NCBI GenBank assembly: GCA_049724395.1
Contig: JAUGWO010000062.1
Span: forward strand, 62,001 to 126,000
Origin: Spongospora subterranea f. sp. subterranea
Lineage: Eukaryota > Endomyxa: Phytomyxea > Phytomyxea > Plasmodiophorida
Direction: 5' to 3'
DNA length: 64,000 nucleotides
Shown here: piece by piece, positions 12,391-23,071 of the stretch
Layout of the letters: each line of letters opens with the position of its first letter
How positions within the stretch are numbered: position 1 is the stretch's first letter
The notes under the pieces: model-generated
Seen by the model: only the letters and a program-made list of their open reading frames with translations
What the model was told of the DNA's origin: nothing
The model's database searches: none
Position numbers and translations under genes: made by a program

Positions 12391-14558
12391 GTATTGTGAT
12401 TTCATGGTAGTTCGTTACCGTATTGTGTTCTCATGGTAGTTCGTTACCGTATTGTGATCTCATGGTAGTTCGTTACCGTATTGTGTTCTCATGGTAGTTC
12501 GTTACCGTATTGTGATCTCATGGTAGTTCGTTACCGTATTGTGTTCTCATGGTAGTTCGTTACCGTATTGTGTTCTCATGGTAGTTCGTTACCGTATTGT
12601 GTTCTCATGGTAGTTCGTTACCGTATTGTGTTCTCATGGTAGTTCGTTACCGTATTGTGTTCTCATGGTAGTTCGTTACCGTATTGTGATCTCATGGTAG
12701 TTCGTTACCGTATTGTGTTCTCATGGTAGTTCGTTACCGTATTGTGTTCTCATGGTAGTTCGTTACCGTATTGTGTTCTCATGGTAGTTCGTTACCGTAT
12801 TGTGTTCTCATGGTGGTAGTTCGTAACCGTATTGTGTTCTCATGGTAGTTCGTTACCGTATTGTGTTCTCATGGTAGTTCGTTACCGTATTGTGATCTCA
12901 TGGTAGTTCGTTACCGTATTGTGTTCTCATGATAGTTCGTTACCGTATTGTGATCTCATGGTAGTTCGTTACCGTATTGTGTTCTCATGGTAGTTCGTTA
13001 CCGTATTGTGTTCTCATGGTAGTTCGTTACCGTATTGTGATCTCATGGTAGTTCGTTACCGTATTGTGTTCTCATGGTAGTTCGTTACCGTATTGTGATC
13101 TCATGGTAGTTCGTTACCGTATTGTGTTCTCATGGTAGTTCGTTACCGTATTGTGTTCTCATGGTAGTTCGTTACCGTATTGTGTTCTCATGGTAGTTCG
13201 TTACCGTATTGTGTTCTCATGGTAGTTCGTTACCGTATTGTGTTCTCATGGTAGTTCGTTACCGTATTGTGTTCTCATGGTAGTTCGTTACCGTATTGTG
13301 ATCTCATGGTAGTTCGTTACCGTATTGTGTTCTCATGGTAGTTCGTTACCGTATTGTGATCTCATGGTAGTTCGTTACCGTATTGTGTTCTCATGGTAGT
13401 TCGTTACCGTATTGTGTTCTCATGGTAGTTCGTTACCGTATTGTGTTCTCATGGTAGTTCGTTACCGTATTGTGATCTCATGGTAGTTCGTTACCGTATT
13501 GTGTTCTCATGGTAGTTCGTTACCGTATTGTGTTCTCATGGTAGTTCGTTACCGTATTGTGTTCTCATGGTAGTTCGTTACCGTATTGTGTTCTCATGGT
13601 AGTTCGTTACCGTATTGTGTTCTCATGGTAGTTCGTTACCGTATTGTGTTCTCATGGTAGTTCGTTACCGTATTGTGTTCTCATGGTAGTTCGTTACCGT
13701 ATTGTGTTCTCATGGTAGTTCGTTACCGTATTGTGTTTCATGGTAGTTCGTTACCGTATTGTGTTCTCATGGTAGTTCGTTACCGTATTGTGTTCTCATG
13801 GTAGTTCGTTACCGTATTGTGTTCTCATGGTAGTTCGTTACCGTATTGTGATCTCATGGTAGTTCGTTACCGTATTGTGTTCTCATGGTAGTTCGAGTTA
13901 CCGTATTGTGTTCTCATGGTAGTTCGTTACCGTATTGTGTTCTCATGGTAGTTCGTTACCGTATTGTGTTCTCATGGTAGTTCGTTACCGTATTGTGTTC
14001 TCATGGTAGTTCGTTACCGTATTGTGATCTCATGGTAGTTCGTTACCGTATTGTGTTCTCATGGTAGTTCGTTACCGTATTGTGTTCTCATGGTAGTTCG
14101 TTACCGTATTGTGTTCTCATGGTAGTTCGTTACCGTATTGTGTTCTCATGGTAGTTCGTAACCGTATTGTGTTCTCATGGTAGTTCGTTACCGTATTGTG
14201 TTCTCATGGTAGTTCGTTACCGTATTGTGTTCTCATGGTAGTTCGTTACCGTATTGTGTTCTCATGGTAGTTCGTTACCGTATTGTGTTCTCATGGTAGT
14301 TCGTTACCGTATTGTGTTCTCATGGTAGTTCGTTACCGTATTGTGTTCTCATGGTAGTTCGTTACCGTATTGTGTTCTCATGGTAGTTCGTTACCGTATT
14401 GTGTTCTCATGGTAGTTCGTTACCGTATTGTGTTCTCATGGTAGTTCGTTACCGTATTGTGTTCTCATGGTAGTTCGTTACCGTATTGTGTTCTCATGGT
14501 AGTTCGTTACCGTATTGTGTTCTCATGGTAGTTCGTTATCGCATTGTGATCTCATGGG
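12391..14558 (+). repeat. 29-bp minisatellite, about 74 units, inside the mariner
   Basis: The unit reads gtattgtgttctcatggtag followed by ttcgttacc. Two versions differ at one base (gtgttctc or gtgatctc) and are mixed, in places alternating. Most units are otherwise identical. A few carry small changes, for example +3 bp near 12812, a 2-bp deletion near 13735 and +2 bp near 13894. Every unit contains the start-codon context tctcATGG. The last, diverged unit (about 14532-14558) supplies the ATG of the transposase. The near-uniformity implies recent expansion or continuing homogenisation. Confidence 0.97.
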
Positions 14559-15841
14559 TGTCAATTCCGATATTGACAAAGAAAAGCGTCAAGTTATCTT
14601 GGCAGACCTTCTGATCTCGTGCAAACACAGTCGACTTCCGAAAGGAACTATCAGTCGTATTGCGCAGAAGTTCTCTGTGTCCACCAAGTCTGTCTCCAGG
14701 ATTGGTCAGCCGCAAAGAAACAGATTGCAAATGGTGAAGTTACCGATGTGAGTTCGAAAAGAAAGGGTAGATGTGGACGAAAAAAACAAGATCGAGAATC
14801 AATTCAGGAGAAGGTTAAAAAAGTTCCTTTAAGGCAGAGATCCACCCTAAGAAGCATTTCAAGTGCCACTAGAATCCCCTTGGGAACCCTCTTCAATGCT
14901 TTGAAAGAAGGAAGTATTAAGCGGGTCAACAACTGTGTGAAACCCACATTAACCGAGAATAACAAAAGGGAACGAGTTCGATTCGCTCTTTCCATGATCG
15001 ATCCAGGATCCCTGTCGAATGACTTTCAGGGGATGTTTGACACGGTCCACGTTGACGAAAAGTGGTTTTATGTAACGAAGGTCAGAAAAAAGTTTTACCT
15101 TGCTCCAGAAGAAGATGTGCCATATCGACACGTCAAAAGTAAACGCTTCATTACAAAAGTGATGTTTTTGGCCGCCGTTGCAAGGCCTCGATATGACCCC
15201 CACCGGAAAGGAATCTTCGATGGGAGGATTGGAATATGGCCAATTGTCAAGACGGAACCAGCCCAGCGCAGCTCCAGAAATCGTCAAAGAGGTGCCATGG
15301 TGACCAAGCCGATTGAAGTGAATGGTGAGGTTTATCGCGATCTAATTTTACAATGCGTGATACCGGCAATCAAAAACAAATGGCCTGTCGGAAGCAAGCA
15401 AATGCAGATCACAATTCAACATGATAACGCCAGGCCCCATGCGTCAATCAACGAAACTGTTGTCGCCCAAACTGGTTCATCCGATGGGCGGAATTTATCA
15501 CTGGTCTCTCAGCCACCTAATAGTCCTGACTTCAACGTTTTAGATTTGGGCTACTTTTTAATTCGATTCAGTCTCTGCAATACCAACACGCTCCAAAGGA
15601 TATCAATGAGTTTATTACAGCGGTTGAGTTAAGTTTTGCCGAATTGTCAGCGGAGAAGCTTGATGATGTCTTCCTATCGTTACAGAAAGTGATGGAAGGA
15701 GCGATGCTTGTTCGGGGATCGAATTCGTTCAAGCTACCACATCTGCAAAAAGCACACCTACGAGCGCAAGGTAAACTTCTTTCGGTTATTTCGTGCAGTC
15801 AAGAGGCTATTGACATTGGTAAGGACGAGATCGACGCATAA
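14554..15841 (+). pseudogene. DD39D mariner transposase, two frameshifts
   Basis: The reading frame opens at ATG 14554 (MGVNSDIDKEKRQVILADLL) with an N-terminal helix-turn-helix (KGTISRIAQKFSVSTKSV). A one-base shift near 14703 moves the frame to SAAKKQIANGEV. The catalytic core has VHVDEKWFY (first D), IQHDNARPH (second D) and PPNSPDFNVLDLGYF (third D), with 39 residues between the last two acids, the plant MLE spacing. A second one-base shift in a T run near 15553 moves the C-terminus to SIQSLQYQHAPKDINEF and on to the stop at 15841. Apart from these shifts the protein is about 430 residues, near full length. The host element has good terminal repeats, so decay is probably moderate in age. 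Confidence 0.88.
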
Positions 15842-15948
15842 TTCAAAAATTAAAAGAGCAAAGTTTTCCGGAATTTAATAAAGTGGACTACTAATCTGGA
15901 ACAAAAAAATGTGCGTAATCGGACAACTAATTCTGAACGGAGGGAGTA

Positions 15949-18000
15949 TTAATTATTCTCTAATCAAGTTTTTGAATGGCACTGCCTGGTCAGACTGGAA
16001 GATCAAATCGCAGTCATCGAGTTCAGACTGGCCACACGCTTTCAACACCCTTTTTTTCATACTTTGCTTGTCAGGTCATGTCACCAATCCGTGATTGCGC
16101 CGCAAATATTCAACTCTTTTTGAAACTTGAAGTCCATTTGATTCGCTGTTTGTTTATATTTTTTGTGTGCCACGATACCCCTTAACACAAATTGTTCAGC
16201 TCAACGCAGTGAATGGTGTTTGCTCCATCCACGTTCAATGTATCTCAAATCTAACGAAGTATATATTCCATAGGTAGTCGTCAGTTTTCATCTACTGCCT
16301 CCGTCATCCTTTAAATTGCAGATAAGGTCACCAATCAGTTTTGGTTGAATTTGACGATTTTGTCTTAATGGGATCGAAATGCTGCTCAATTTCGATTTGT
16401 GTCACGAATTCCAAACAAAATTCTTCTGTCGGATGTTTGTTTAGAGCAATGAATCTTTTTCTTCGGACAGAGGTAGGTACTCTCGTTTTCGTTATCGATA
16501 TCTGTTGATGAGCATTTAAATATAGTACACGTTGGTTTTTGATTTCAACTATAAAGTTTCCTGTTTGGTATGCTAATGTTTAGCGTTTTCAACGATGGGG
16601 TTAATTGCGGTGTCAAATTCATCACCTTCCATTTTCTTTCTTATGTTGACCACTCGCTTGATAGATGAAGCCGGCCTCCCAGCGCAAGCAACACGGGCCT
16701 GTTTCCAATTCAGCGCACCGGGACCGAAATCACGCTTCTGATTGCCCCCCGAGAATGCTTTGAATATGGTGCAGCATCTCTGGCTCCTTGCTCCAGCGAA
16801 ATCTACAACAACTCTGAGACGGATCGGAAAGAATCAGGCATCCTAAAACTCGAGCAAGGTAAAGTCACCAGTTCAAACCGCAGACACTGTAGATCGGCAT
16901 TTAGAAATCTTCTACGTATGCCTCCAAGCTGCCGCCTTGGATGGAAAAATATGGGTTGTGCTCAGGGATTCGCATACTAAAACCAGGGCCGATGGTGCTC
17001 AATTTCGATCTGTGTCACATTGGACGTTGTTCGCCAGAGCATACCACCGATGCTGATTTTGCTGGTCTCTCAGTGGGAGATGCTGTGTATGGTGATGACG
17101 ATCGATATACGTAATGTGTTTTGATCACGCTATGGTTGGAATTCAAATCATTTTTTTTGTCGAATGTTTATCTAGAACAATTAATTTCTCTTCTGACAAA
17201 GGGTATTCTCTATTATAGTTACCATCGCCTTGCTGAGCATTTGACTATCGGAACGGTGGTGTTGTTTTCACCTCCAAATCTTATTGGTTGGTCAGCTCAT
17301 ATGTTCAATGTTTTCTCAACCATTGGTCATTGCACTGTCAAGTTTGTCATGCTCCATTTTTATTCTTATGGTCTCAAATCCCTTGGTACAGCTGGATCCG
17401 ATGTCAGGCATTCATGAGGCCACTTTTTAAAACGCCAGCAGCATGTGTTGTTTCAAAGCCACCACACCTGGACCAAATCACATTTCTGGATTGCCCCTAT
17501 ACTGGTCTCAACAAATCTGGTCTATTTTATTATATTCATTTCTTTACCGAGAATGTGTTTCCTCTGAGCTGGTGTCAGTTAACCTGACATCAAGGAACTC
17601 AATGGGTACATGCTGCAACGGTGCGGCGGTTTTGTTGGCCTGGCAAGCCCGCAGGACAGCGCCATATTTTTCCATCCACTCCGGCAGCTTTCCCGCCCTA
17701 CTCGACGATTTCTAAACCCCCAATTAAACAGTGTCTGCAGTTTTGAAAGTGTTTCTTAACCTTGCTCGTGTTTCCGGATGTTTGATTGTTACCGTTCCGC
17801 CTTTTCCTTGCAGGACTTGGAGGCCAGTGGTACCTCATTACATGGTCGGTGTCACCGTCCGGCGACATCGACCCATATATCAAATGAGAAATATTTACAC
17901 CCGGAAATTTTTTATGGGTCCCCTGTAGTATCTGTAAGATGGTTGGCCGTTGCAGGACAACCCTGCTATCAAGCAAGGTGCCTGGAATTGAATAAAAATG
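15949..18000. repeat. Non-coding tract with a diverged long duplication
   Basis: No gene is supported. A block at about 16376-16760 reappears, diverged and with insertions, at about 16990-17500. Shared landmarks are tgctcaatttcgat plus tgtgtcac, gtcggatgtttgtttagagcaat versus gtcgaatgtttatctagaacaat, gagcattt, and a later stretch with gaccgaaatcacgcttctgattgcccc versus gaccaaatcacatttctggattgcccc. It looks like an old duplicated element or decayed gene. Open frames on the plus strand at 17120-18000 are short and have no recognised domain. Confidence 0.55.
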
Positions 18001-18997
18001 TCAAATGACTGAAATAAAACCGAAAGCTATATTCAACGTACATGGACCGGTCCTGGGGTTGTCCAATTCCAGAAACATGTAATGACCGCAGTGGCCAATA
18101 ACCTCTCCGGATTGCAAGAAATAAATTCCTATCAGGCCATACGAAAGACCTGACTCTGTTTCGAATCTTGAAGAGAATTCAACTGGTGTCACCTATAAAG
18201 TGGGAACAATCAAAACCCATACATTTCAGAGCAGCCCTAATTTTATCCCCTTCCATTTGAACCCATTGAAAAAAAACAAACAGAACATTCTGAACCTTAC
18301 GCGATTGAATTCAGCAGGTATATCATAAACTAGCAGACAGTGCGCCAATTCCTTAATTTTGTGAATTATTTTCACAAGTGATGGACTTCCCCGGTTCCCA
18401 GACAAGCAAGAGCCCAACTGGCATTGAGCTCTAATGCCTTGCTCACATGCACCCTGCAGGCAGCCTCCATCTCTGGCGATAACCCAGTTTGGGGGGATTA
18501 TGATCTCATTACAGCTTCCATCGAGTTCCAAAGTCAGCTGCTCAACGGGGGTGAGCGTTGTCACAGGTTGTGCCTGTTCCCATCGAATTCCTGTTTAAAG
18601 ATCAATTGGTGAATATTCAAGGCATACAGCGCTCAACGAAAATCATACCAGTTTGCAGAGCCGTCTCGCAATGGTCAACGCAGACCGCGCCCAGCATTGC
18701 AATTGACGTGAAAACACTGCAATCTTCGAAAACGGATTTGCACACCACAGGTATGGTATGGTATACAAAGGATCGCGGGTTCTTATGGGTTGAGTAATCC
18801 TGTGTACTACCAGGCTTTCCCTACTTCCGCCTGGCCGCTACAAGTAGCTTGGGTATCCAATGACGGAACCTTTTAGACCAGCTGGATTCATCAACATAAC
18901 CTGTCCTAACGACCACACCGAATGGGACCTGCCCCCACCCGATTATATTGCCTATCCAGAGTTTCGAGGTCACTGCAAGCAGCTTCCTCTCCCACAT
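18001..18997 (-). CDS. Unrecognised cysteine-rich protein, 4 exons
   Basis: I propose exons 18997-18842, 18799-18649, 18590-18301 and 18192-18001 (introns of 42, 58 and 108 bp, all GT-AG). The phases agree and the total is 789 nt, giving 262 aa with ATG at 18997. Residues about 75-160 are cysteine-rich (VVCKSVFEDCSVF, then GAVCVDHCETAL, then RDGGCLQGACEQGIRAQCQ). The C-terminal exon contains a GHCGHYMFLELD segment. There is no clear signal peptide or long hydrophobic segment. I do not recognise the family. The exon choice was made by me to keep the frame open, so agreement of phases is supportive but not independent. The gene lies between the duplication tract and a LINE whose 3' end is only about 25 bp from the ATG, so it could also be element-derived. 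Confidence 0.5.
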
Positions 18998-19021
18998 TCA
19001 TTATGGCCATGTGGTCAGACC

Positions 19022-20180
19022 CAATAAAGACTACCATCATTATTAGATAAAGCAGCCTGCGTTTTCGGCTTTGCGCAAGATTTTTGTCATTGCCTTTTCA
19101 TGGCTCCAAATTGCAGTGTTGAACGAAGTTACCGGGAGCGTCTCGTAGATCCGCCTGCTTTTCTTGAGTCGTCTTTTAAATACTTCGCATTGTAATACTT
19201 GATGTTCAATTGTTTCAGGATGTTTGTTACAGTGCCTGCACTTGTTCGTATCTTCCATTCCAATGTTGCTGAGGTGTTGTCTGCATCTGCTATGTCCAGT
19301 TCGTGCTCTGTTAATTAGCATGTGTGGCGTTGATTCATCTGGTAGTTTGCGAAACAGGTCTCTATCTGGGTAGTTTGGGAAGTGGCTGCATTTAATGTTC
19401 GCTTTCAGGTACTGTTTTAATTGACCTCTTTCGTATTTCTTAAGTTGTAGTTTGAAGGATGACAGAAATGGTCCATGCTCTATTTTGCTCCCAATATTCG
19501 CCGCATTCTTTGCTAGTTGATCAATTTCATTGCTTCGTCCTATTGCTTTTGAGCTATCATTTCCAGATGTGTCACTTTTTTGGTCGACATGACTTGGAAT
19601 GTAGTGAATATGAATCTGATTGCGCCGGATTAATTTCGCTAGCATTCGAGCAGAGTCTGCCACAACAGCATGTACTCTTCGAGGTTTGATAGGTAATGAG
19701 TGGAATTGACTTACCCATGATAACGAGTCTGTCAGTATGTGAATCGTTCTCTTTTTGAACTTTTTATCTACGGCCAGTTCTAGACCAGCATGTAATGCAA
19801 TTATCTCGGCTTCGTAACTCGAGGTGATTGTGCGACCCAGTTTGATTTGCGACTTCTCCTCAGTGTAATTTGCCGTTTCACCATTGGTGTTCTTGTATCG
19901 AATGAGGGCAGCAGCTCCCCCTTTTTTCCCGTTAGTATAACTGCCATCAGTCCATATTTCTACATCCGGGTTACGAGGAAGAAGTTCGTTTCTTTTGTGC
20001 TTAGCAATTGCCTCCGTTCGAGTGGATTTGTGGTAATTTACTGTATAAAGAGCTTCGAGAATGTTTGCTGCAATATTTACCTTCGCATGAATGGTTTTGT
20101 ATCCTTTCGGGACTCTTTCTCTGAGAGCTTTCCAGTGCAGAATTATAGGTACGATACAAATCGGTGTATTTGAGTTCAAA
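19022..20180 (-). mobile_element. 5'-truncated LINE: RNase H and CCHC end
   Basis: The minus-strand frame 20179-19043 (about 378 aa) is the C-terminal end of a non-LTR retrotransposon of the Jockey/I/Tad-like group that carries RNase H. RNase H motifs are clear: WTDGSYTNGKKGG, SSYEAEIIALHAGLEL, HILTDSLSW and HYIPSHVDQ. A zinc-knuckle-like CRHCNKHPETIEHQVLQC follows, as usual at the end of ORF2. This frame is open throughout. The reverse transcriptase and endonuclease are missing because the element stops at about 20180, where a RecQ-like fragment begins on the other strand. The 3' end lies near 19022 with the short repeat taataatgatg. 5' truncation is normal for target-primed LINE insertion. 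It looks fairly young. Confidence 0.87.
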
Positions 20181-20189
20181 GATCACGTT

Positions 20190-21085
20190 TTATATGAGTG
20201 CCATGGGAATCGCAAGTCAGGTGCGACCAACCCCTGTTCCGCTGATTGCTTTGACAGGTCAGGTTGATGTTTAATAAGATGTGCCAGACCCCAATATTTC
20301 AGCACAGCAACGTTGCCCCCTTTACGTGTACACGAACTTGAGAACCGTCTGGGCGCCCAATTCACTGTCATTCGTGAAGTTACTGTCCGCCAAGAAATCC
20401 AGGAAGTCTCGGCTCGTCCCAATTTGATGGGGGTACCAATTTTTCTCAGATATCGCGTCAAGGAGTTATCCAATGCCATGAATCAGCAACAGTTTCGTGA
20501 AGAAGCAGCATATATCTGTAGCCGCCTTTTCCAGGACCTGACTGGCACCAGCAAAATCATCATTTATATGATGTCCGTTGCTGCAATCGACATATTTGGC
20601 ACATCGTTCCGCAAACTGCATCCTGACTTTTTTAATATTCCATGGTCAATTAGACTTTGAAGAAAAGACATTGTTGATGTCCAGGTTGCTGCCCACTGAC
20701 ATGGCTTCGATACATATTCACTTTGGTCAGGTGGCCATCCTGCCGTTGTGTTGTAGCTACCAGCGCATTCGGGGCGGGAGTTGATTGTCCAGAAGTTCGA
20801 GCTGTTGTTCATATAACTGGAGCATACGACATCATTTCTTTCGCACAAGAAAGTGGACGGGCAGGGAGAGATGGTCGTCCCGCCACGTCGCTAACTATCT
20901 CGAACGAGATGATGCGCACTTCAATGCTTCATCTTATCGGTAATGCAATTAAAAATAAATTTCTAACCGCTGAATGTGGCACAGGAAACGGCCCTGATTC
21001 AGATTTACAGATAATGTGCAATTGGATTGCCAACGCTAACAAGTGCCGGCGTCAGTTCATGCATTCATATCTCTGGGCGTCTTGA
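20190..21085 (+). pseudogene. Broken RecQ-like helicase fragment
   Basis: Plus-strand pieces form the second helicase lobe of a RecQ-type enzyme. VPLIALTG near 20235 resembles motif III, KIIIYMMSV near 20560 motif IV, and YHGQL-like FHGQLDFEEK near 20650 follows. VATSAFGAGVDCPEVRAVVH with QESGRAGRDGRP near 20760-20880 is motifs V and VI. These lie in at least three frames, so the sequence is broken by several shifts. The N-terminal lobe with Walker A is absent, probably because the LINE or another event removed it. RecQ genes of this sort are amplified in several fungal and protist genomes, so this may be a dispersed repeat family and not the single host RECQ gene. The end of the fragment is duplicated in inverted order (see the repeat at 20981). 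Confidence 0.75.
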
Positions 21086-21180
21086 TCCAGGTATGAATGC
21101 ATGAACTGACGCCGGCACTTGTTAGAGTTGGCAATCCAATTGCACATTATCTGTAAATCTGAATCAGGGCCGTTTCCTGT
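20981..21180. repeat. 89-bp inverted duplication within the RecQ fragment
   Basis: Arm 1 (about 20981-21069, starting acaggaaacggccctgatt) is repeated as its reverse complement at about 21092-21180 with a 22-bp spacer and only one or two mismatches. Arm 1 is coding sequence of the RecQ fragment and arm 2 is the copy. The arm ends about 10 bp before the MULE terminus at 21190. Confidence 0.95.
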
Positions 21181-21189
21181 ATAAATAAT

Positions 21190-22744
21190 GGGCGGCTATA
21201 ATTCACTGGCCGCACTAACTGGCCGCAGTTTCTTGGCCAGTTAGTGTGGCCAGTGTTTTCTGTAGGCCGCTGGTAGGGTGTGAATTAACCGGCCGCATTC
21301 ACTGGCCTGATTGATCAAAACAGGCCAGCGATTGCGGCCAGTTAATTCACATTCTAACTAGGGTGTGACAGAATTCACTGGCCGCACTAGCTGGCCAAAA
21401 CCTGCAAAATTGTTTAGAAACGGGCCAAAAATTTGAAATTTCAAAGTCATAGTGTGTCTTTCTACAGAGCTGATTCAGTTTCTCACATAATGCAGCGACG
21501 AACACCGTTAATTCACACAACAGGCCGGCCACATCTCAATGCTGCTGCTATGTGGAAGGCAGCTTCGAAAGCTGTCGTCTTTCCCATTACGTTTTCTAAT
21601 TACAAAGGGAAAACTATCACAACTTCTTCATTTTTTTCTTGAAATTGTTCAAGCGGGGCACATGCTATCAAGCGGCTGTCAGAAATGCATTCTTCTCATT
21701 GTATTAAATCTTAACATAGAACACATAATAAGAGAGACCACGGCTTTCGAATTTGCCTTCCACATAACAGGCTCTGCCGTCGTTCTCCAGGTCGTTGTAA
21801 TAATACCGACCAGGAATTTTGACGGTTTCTTGACGCAAGATGTGTGCATAAAAATGTGAACATGTGTCCAATTTGGATGAGATGCGAGCAAAAAGACACC
21901 AGTGGAACCCGTTGGCAGTAACTGGTTCATTACACATCAAGCTGTCAGATGCACACTCTACTGGCAGCTCGATCAACATGATATTCTCTGGCATTGATAC
22001 AATCTCGCCAACATCTTTCGTAAGAACCTGGGAACCAAATGAATACACAACAACGGAACATGCTTTCAGCCTCTACCATATCATAGGCTGGGTCCGAGCA
22101 AAGTCGGTTGGTCATTTCCAATCGCTGTTGGAACAGCGGATAAGGCGAACAAACTTTGTAATGCAGAGTTATGGCAACATTGTTGGTTTTGGGATGAAGT
22201 AATTTCTTAGATTTTGTGCAGCGAAACTGCCAATGGCATCGCTGCATCAAATTCGCTTTTTCCGACATCCGTTCGAACCTGTAACTGCATTCACCGCTGA
22301 TAGCCAGTGGAACGCCATCTTTGTGCAGCTGGTGTTCACTACTGTTAACAGGTGAATATGCGAAGTCCTGTTCTTCGAAATCACACGCTTGCCAATCCAT
22401 TCGCTTCACCATGACGAGAACTGAAATGCGGACATCACGAGATATTCCCTTCGCCAGATTTTAGTTCGCGCAAAATGTGATATTCCACGTGACGCAGTTT
22501 CTAGCCAGTATGTGCGGCCAGCTTTTGCAGGTTTTGGCCAGCTAGTGCGGCCAGTGAATTCTGTTACACCCTAGTTAGGGTGTGAATTAACTGGCCGCAA
22601 TCGCTGGCCTACTTTGATCAATCAGGCCAGTGAATGCGGCCGGTTAATTCACACCCTACCAGCGGCCTACAGAAAACACTGGCCACACTAACTGGCCAAG
22701 AAACTGCGGCCAGTTAGTGCGGCCAGTGTTTTCTGTAGGCCCAT
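21190..22744. mobile_element. Mutator-like element with about 220-bp terminal inverted repeats
   Basis: The left arm 21190-21406 and right arm 22526-22744 are inverted copies, built of repeated ggccgc/ctggcca/gtgtgaattaa motifs. The termini share gggc. The flanks are ataaataat on the left and ataaaatac on the right, compatible with an imperfect 9-bp target duplication. Long TIRs and a FLYWCH-like motif inside (see 21945) support a MULE. Only about 1.1 kb lies between the arms and no DDE transposase is visible, so it is non-autonomous. Internally about 60 bp at 21544-21605 recurs inverted at about 21710-21772 at roughly 75% identity. Confidence 0.8.
21945..22412 (-). pseudogene. MULE-borne fragment with FLYWCH-like zinc finger
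   Basis: The minus-strand frame of about 155 aa contains GECSYRFERMSEKANL followed by HWQFRCTKSKKLL, which resembles the aromatic/cysteine pattern of FLYWCH fingers found at the N-terminus of many MULE transposases. The final Cys/His ligands are not clear. It lies wholly between the two terminal repeats, so it is the cargo or remnant of the element's own transposase and not a host gene. The catalytic domain is missing. Confidence 0.5.
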
Positions 22745-23071
22745 AAAATACAGAACCTTCAATTCTCCGATCGCCCGTACATCGAGGTACACGTGTATAT
22801 TTATTACGAACTCAAGGTCAATCCTTCGAAGTCATGAAATAGACGTCACGACCTCAAAATCGAATCATATATCTAGTGATCAAATACACTATTGATTATT
22901 TGCTTGATTGCTTGCGTACCTGCGTTTCCTCCTCGCATCGCTCTTTCTCGTCGCCCGTCGAGTTCTCTACAATGACAGATTTTCAGCTTTTCTCGTCAAC
23001 ATGGCAAAGATGCTGTTAGGAACCACCTACGAAATGGGCAACTTATTAGCTCCGAGCGAGTGCATGAGCTG

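Larger units (their letters stand above)
12310..15946 (+). mobile_element. Plant-type mariner (DD39D), complete ends, broken transposase
   Basis: The element starts with ctccctctgttcagaatta and ends with the inverse of ctccctccgttcagaatta. These are 36-bp terminal inverted repeats with only a few differences. A TA dinucleotide flanks each side (12308-12309 and 15947-15948), the expected mariner target duplication. The CTCCCTCCGTT ends are those of plant mariner/Stowaway elements, and the transposase inside is of the same type. The element is 3,637 bp, unusually long because a 29-bp minisatellite of about 2.15 kb sits between the left end and the transposase. Intact ends could still be bound by a transposase supplied elsewhere. 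Confidence 0.9.

Noticed and set aside
12391-14558. Regular repeats like a CRISPR array
   Set aside because: Units are contiguous with no unique spacers and the host is eukaryotic; it is a minisatellite.
20190-21180. Telomere-linked RecQ helicase marking a chromosome end
   Set aside because: No telomeric repeats, and single-copy host genes continue on both sides.
21190-22744. Solo LTR or Polinton fragment
   Set aside because: The terminal repeats are inverted, not direct, and no capsid, polymerase or integrase is present; MULE fits better.
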